Shown: piece after piece, positions 22,627-24,419 of the stretch | Layout: every line of letters starts with the position of its first letter | How positions within the stretch are numbered: the first letter of the stretch is position 1 | DNA from: Thiohalobacter sp. | Lineage (GTDB): Bacteria > Pseudomonadota > Gammaproteobacteria > Thiohalobacterales > Thiohalobacteraceae | Direction of reading: 5' to 3' | NCBI GenBank assembly: GCA_027030825.1 | Contig: JALVEM010000381.1 | Coordinates: forward strand, 1 to 24,419 | Length of the DNA stretch: 24,419 nucleotides | The notes under the pieces: model-generated | Told to the model about the DNA's origin: nothing | What the model saw: only the letters and a program-made list of their open reading frames with translations | Databases searched by the model: none | Translations under genes and position numbers: made by a program

Positions 22627-22732
22627 GTCATCCCGGAAGCCCGCGCAGTTTCCACACCCTCAGTCATCCCGGAAGCCCGCGCAGTTTCCACACCCTCAGT
22701 CATCCCGGAAGCCCGCGCACTCCCCACCCTCA
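22627..22732. repeat. tandem repeat, three units of 36, 36 and 34 bp
   Basis: Units begin at 22627, 22663 and 22699, each opening GTCATCCCGGAAGCCCGCGC and closing CACCCTCA. Units 1 and 2 are identical; unit 3 lacks 2 bp. A fourth copy of the opening 22 bp starts at 22733 and runs into the inverted repeat. No spacers separate the units. Confidence 0.93.
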
Positions 22733-22849
22733 GTCATCCCGGAAGCCCGCGCAGCGGGCTATCCGGGATCCAGGAAAAGCATTGGCCGCAGCGGCATGAA
22801 CGAACGTGGTTTCTGGATTCCGGGTCTCGCTTCGCTCGCCCGGAATGAC
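22733..22849. repeat. REP-like imperfect inverted repeat element
   Basis: The left end GTCATCCCGG and right end CCGGAATGAC are near-complementary. Inside are GCCCGC-GCA-GCGGGC, an inner arm ATCCGGGATCCAG and its partner CTGGATTCCGGGT. Sequences of this type are dispersed palindromic units in many proteobacteria. Confidence 0.75.
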
Positions 22850-22927
22850 GAAAGCGGGGAGTCGCTCGTGCGGAATGAGAAAGGAGAGACCATGCATCTG
22901 CGGATGATGGAAGGCCATCATTCCTTT

Positions 22928-22971
22928 CGTGGATTTCGCGGGTTTGGTGGCAAAAACCTTTCCGTGATTTC
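22928..22971. repeat. TTTCCGTG-type short direct repeats
   Basis: Three close copies of TTTCCGTG (about 22949-22972), preceded by TTTCGTGG and TTTCGCGG. Translated on the minus strand it yields ENTEITE and PRNPRK, a peptide that turns up in spurious frames of many bacterial genomes, so this is a widespread intergenic repeat and not a gene. Confidence 0.65.
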
Positions 22972-22997
22972 CGTGTTTTCCGTGGCTATCCCTTCTG

Positions 22998-23189
22998 TCA
23001 GGCGTTCTTCACCATCAGGATCAACAGCACAACAAAGGCCACCACACCCCCCAGCGCCAGCAGTGCAGCGCGCCAGTCGTCCCCGCTGCCGCGCGGACCG
23101 TGCTTGAGCCAGTGGTTTGCAGCCGGCCACAGCAGCACGACCATCACGCCAAGCATCAGCGCCGAGCCGATCTTGAGAAACAGGCTCAT
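22998..23189 (-). CDS. small two-helix membrane protein
   Basis: A 63-residue predicted inner-membrane protein. Two hydrophobic helices, about 3-17 (LFLKIGSALMLGVMVVLLW) and 41-60 (LLALGGVVAFVVLLILMV), flank a short polar loop with HWLKHGPRGSG. Small proteins of this pattern starting MSLF are common in gammaproteobacteria and have no assigned function. Start: ATG at 23189 follows GGAAGG; an in-frame ATG at 23204 with AGGTGA upstream is the alternative (68 residues, MEGDG added). It lies on the same strand as and downstream of the Bax-inhibitor-like gene, but a terminator separates them. Confidence 0.78.
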   Translation of the reverse strand: MSLFLKIGSALMLGVMVVLLWPAANHWLKHGPRGSGDDWRAALLALGGVVAFVVLLILMVKNA

Positions 23190-23239
23190 GCCGTCGCCTT
23201 CCATCTCTCACCTCGCCATTGGACAGATTTGAAACGAAA

Positions 23240-23263
23240 CGGGCCACGCAAGTGCGTGGCCCG
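23240..23263 (-). terminator. rho-independent terminator of the BI-1/YccA gene
   Basis: Perfect 10-bp stem CGGGCCACGC/GCGTGGCCCG with a 4-nt loop, followed on the minus strand by TTTCGTTTC. It lies 32 bp past the stop of the membrane protein gene ending at 23296. Confidence 0.8.
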
Positions 23264-23295
23264 GGTCATCGCATCATTGGGGCGTGCGCGCTGGT

Positions 23296-23973
23296 TCAGT
23301 CGTCTCCGCTGAATGCCGAGAGCAGGCTCAGCAGGTGGACGAACAGGTTGTAGATGTCCAGATAGAGCGCGATGGTCGCCATGATGTAATTGGTCTCGCC
23401 CCCATGGACGATGCGGCTGGTATCGAACAGGATCAGACCGCTCATGATCAGCACGATCACGGCCGAAGTGGCCAGTGACAGGGCAGGGATGCCCAGGAAG
23501 ATGTTCGCCACCATGGCGATCAGTGCCACGATCAGGCCGACGAACAGGAAGCCGCCCAGGAAGCTGAAGTCGCGCCTTGTGGTCAGCGCGTAGGCCGACA
23601 GCCCCAGGAAGACCACGCCGGTGCCGCCCAGCGCCGTCAGCACCAGCCGCGTGCCGCCCGGGATGGCGAGATAGTATTCGAGCATGGGGCCAAGCCCCAG
23701 TCCCAGCAGGCCCGTGATGCCGAAGACCACGCCCAGGCCTGCAGCAGAGTTGGCAGTGCGCGGCAGCACGAACCAGATCAGGGCCAGGGCGCCGATATTG
23801 GCCGCCAGTGCCATGCCGGGGCCCACACCGATGGCCATGGCCACGCCCGACATCAGGGCGCTGAAGAGCAGCGTCATCGACAGCAGCATGTAGGTCTGAC
23901 GCAGTACCTTGTTGATGGATACCGCGCCGGTGCGTGCACGTGGCTGCGCAATGACCTGTTCGTATCGATTCAT
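23296..23973 (-). CDS. Bax inhibitor-1/YccA family membrane protein
   Basis: A 225-residue inner-membrane protein with an N-terminal cytoplasmic tail (to about 27) and seven hydrophobic segments, ending LLSAFSGDD; TMBIM/BI-1 proteins typically have such an acidic end. Family sequences include KVLRQTYMLLSMTLLFSALMSG and the last segments DTSRIVHGGETNYIMATIALYLDIYNLFVHLL, which match YccA/YbhL proteins. YccA interacts with FtsH in E. coli and other BI-1 proteins act as pH-sensitive calcium leak channels; which applies here is unknown. The ATG at 23973 follows AGGAGG with 5-bp spacing. It stands alone, with its own terminator and a candidate promoter upstream. Confidence 0.93.
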   Translation of the reverse strand: MNRYEQVIAQPRARTGAVSINKVLRQTYMLLSMTLLFSALMSGVAMAIGVGPGMALAANIGALALIWFVLPRTANSAAGLGVVFGITGLLGLGLGPMLEYYLAIPGGTRLVLTALGGTGVVFLGLSAYALTTRRDFSFLGGFLFVGLIVALIAMVANIFLGIPALSLATSAVIVLIMSGLILFDTSRIVHGGETNYIMATIALYLDIYNLFVHLLSLLSAFSGDD

Positions 23974-24314
23974 GTGTCCTCCTGCAATTCTTCGATCGAG
24001 ATTTGGTTGGTACCCTGTCGCCGCAGGGCGACACTTCCTGTCATTGGACAGGATTCATCGGGAATGGTTCCAGAATACCGGGAACTCCAGAGTACAACAA
24101 GACCGTGTTTCGGAAGGGTTCTCAAGCCAATGTCGGCCGGGTATCCTTAGCCCGCATCCGCCCTGGTCAATATTCGATCGAATTCCCGGCTGGCCATGCC
24201 GACATGGGGGCAGTTGGACGATTTTCAAGGGCTTCGCGTACAGGCAGGCTGCCAGGGAGCGGACGAAACCGCACCCTCTCGCCGGCCGGGCGACCGGCGG
24301 AGAGGGACGAATCC
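23974..24314. other. intergenic region between the BI-1/YccA gene and tRNA-Ser
   Basis: About 341 bp without a believable gene. It holds two small hairpins in the BI-1 leader (TGTCGCC/GGCGACA near 24017-24034, CCTGTC/GACAGG near 24038-24053) and the candidate promoter at 24072-24100. No clear tRNA promoter is visible in 24150-24314. Confidence 0.6.
24072..24100 (-). promoter_or_regulatory. possible promoter of the BI-1/YccA gene
   Basis: On the minus strand TTGTTG (24095-24100) and TATTCT (24072-24077) are 17 bp apart. The match is moderate. It would give a leader of about 90 nt with two small hairpins. Confidence 0.4.
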
Positions 24315-24404
24315 GGAGAGGTGGCTGAGCGGTTGAAAGCACCGGTCTTGAAAACCGGCGAGGGTTGACGCCCTCCGTGGGTTCGAATCCCACCCTCTCC
24401 GCCA
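24315..24404 (+). tRNA. tRNA-Ser (anticodon UGA)
   Basis: A 90-nt class II tRNA. The acceptor stem GGAGAGG (24315-24321) pairs with CCTCTCC (24394-24400), followed by discriminator G and encoded CCA (24402-24404). The D arm is GGCTGAGCGGTTGAAAGC, the anticodon stem ACCGG/CCGG flanks loop CTTGAAA with anticodon TGA, the long variable arm is typical of serine tRNAs, and the T arm has GGGTTCGAATCCC. It reads UCA and, by wobble, UCG. Confidence 0.97.
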
Positions 24405-24419
24405 TATTCCAAAATATTA

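Larger units (their letters stand above)
22370..22997. other. gene-free mosaic of intergenic repeats
   Basis: About 628 bp without a believable gene. Three parts can be seen: 22430-22610, GC-rich sequence with alternating short motifs (such as CTCGCCCTGCGGGCTCGAAC) of a kind scattered in proteobacterial intergenic DNA; 22627-22849, tandem and inverted repeats listed separately; and 22925-22975, repeats of TTTCCGTG. Open frames crossing the region give low-complexity Arg/Pro-rich peptides with no start site. Confidence 0.75.

Noticed and set aside
22627..22755. Direct repeats of 36 bp resembling a CRISPR array
   Set aside because: Units abut with no unique spacers, and no cas gene is nearby; a simple tandem repeat joined to a REP-like element fits better.
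22415..23107. Open frames through the repeat region
   Set aside because: They translate tandem and palindromic repeats into Arg/Ser/Pro-rich peptide with repeated blocks and no start signal.
22918..23247. Minus-strand frame containing ENTEITE and PRNPRK
   Set aside because: This peptide is the translation of a widespread intergenic repeat and overlaps the true small membrane protein in another frame.
24055..24412. Minus-strand open frames reading GFEPTE / GGEGGIRTHG across the tRNA
   Set aside because: These are the well-known spurious antisense translations of a serine tRNA gene; the tRNA explains the sequence.

Overview
This window looks like chromosomal DNA from a GC-rich, sulfur-oxidising gammaproteobacterium, probably near the Chromatiales/Ectothiorhodospiraceae. 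Three things point there: a core block kdsB, low-molecular-weight phosphatase, rne, rluC, HAD hydrolase, sppA whose order resembles that of Pseudomonas and relatives; a secreted Gly/Tyr/Trp-rich protein of the sulfur globule type; and a probable DsrS homologue. No phage, transposase or CRISPR array was found. The lineage is inferred from gene content only.

Layout. 1-3860: end of kdsB (lipopolysaccharide Kdo activation), then pcm (protein repair) and a polX-type DNA polymerase, a small divergent gene and a low-molecular-weight tyrosine phosphatase. 3886-9493: RNase E on the minus strand with a long leader, divergent from rluC, a HAD phosphatase and an S49 signal peptide peptidase. 9516-14025: a mostly uncharacterised stretch with two unrelated 2-oxoglutarate/Fe(II) oxygenases, a GNAT acetyltransferase, five conserved genes of unknown function and one very small gene. 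The genes at 13064-12006, 11988-11377 and 11372-10893 form a tight minus-strand operon.

14254-15697: two secreted proteins face each other across a perfect hairpin terminator, an exosortase-type (PEP/VPxxP-CTERM) protein and a sulfur globule family protein with its own strong promoter and an unusual helical C-terminal extension. 15924-18525: a small unknown gene divergent from a Kef/YbaL-type K+/H+ antiporter. 18579-20004: a 67-residue unknown protein and a divergent TrpD-like protein on the minus strand. 20235-22369: a Sel1-repeat protein, a probable DsrS and a 179-residue unknown protein in one tightly spaced plus-strand operon.

22370-22997 has no gene and is a mosaic of intergenic repeats, including three 34-36 bp tandem units leading into an imperfect inverted repeat. 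The window ends with a small membrane protein, a Bax-inhibitor-1/YccA membrane protein and tRNA-Ser(UGA).

The strongest biological theme is sulfur storage and oxidation: a modified sulfur globule coat protein and a DsrS-type gene lie about 5 kb apart with several unassigned genes nearby. The most system-like unexplained unit is the three-gene oxygenase/acetyltransferase operon.
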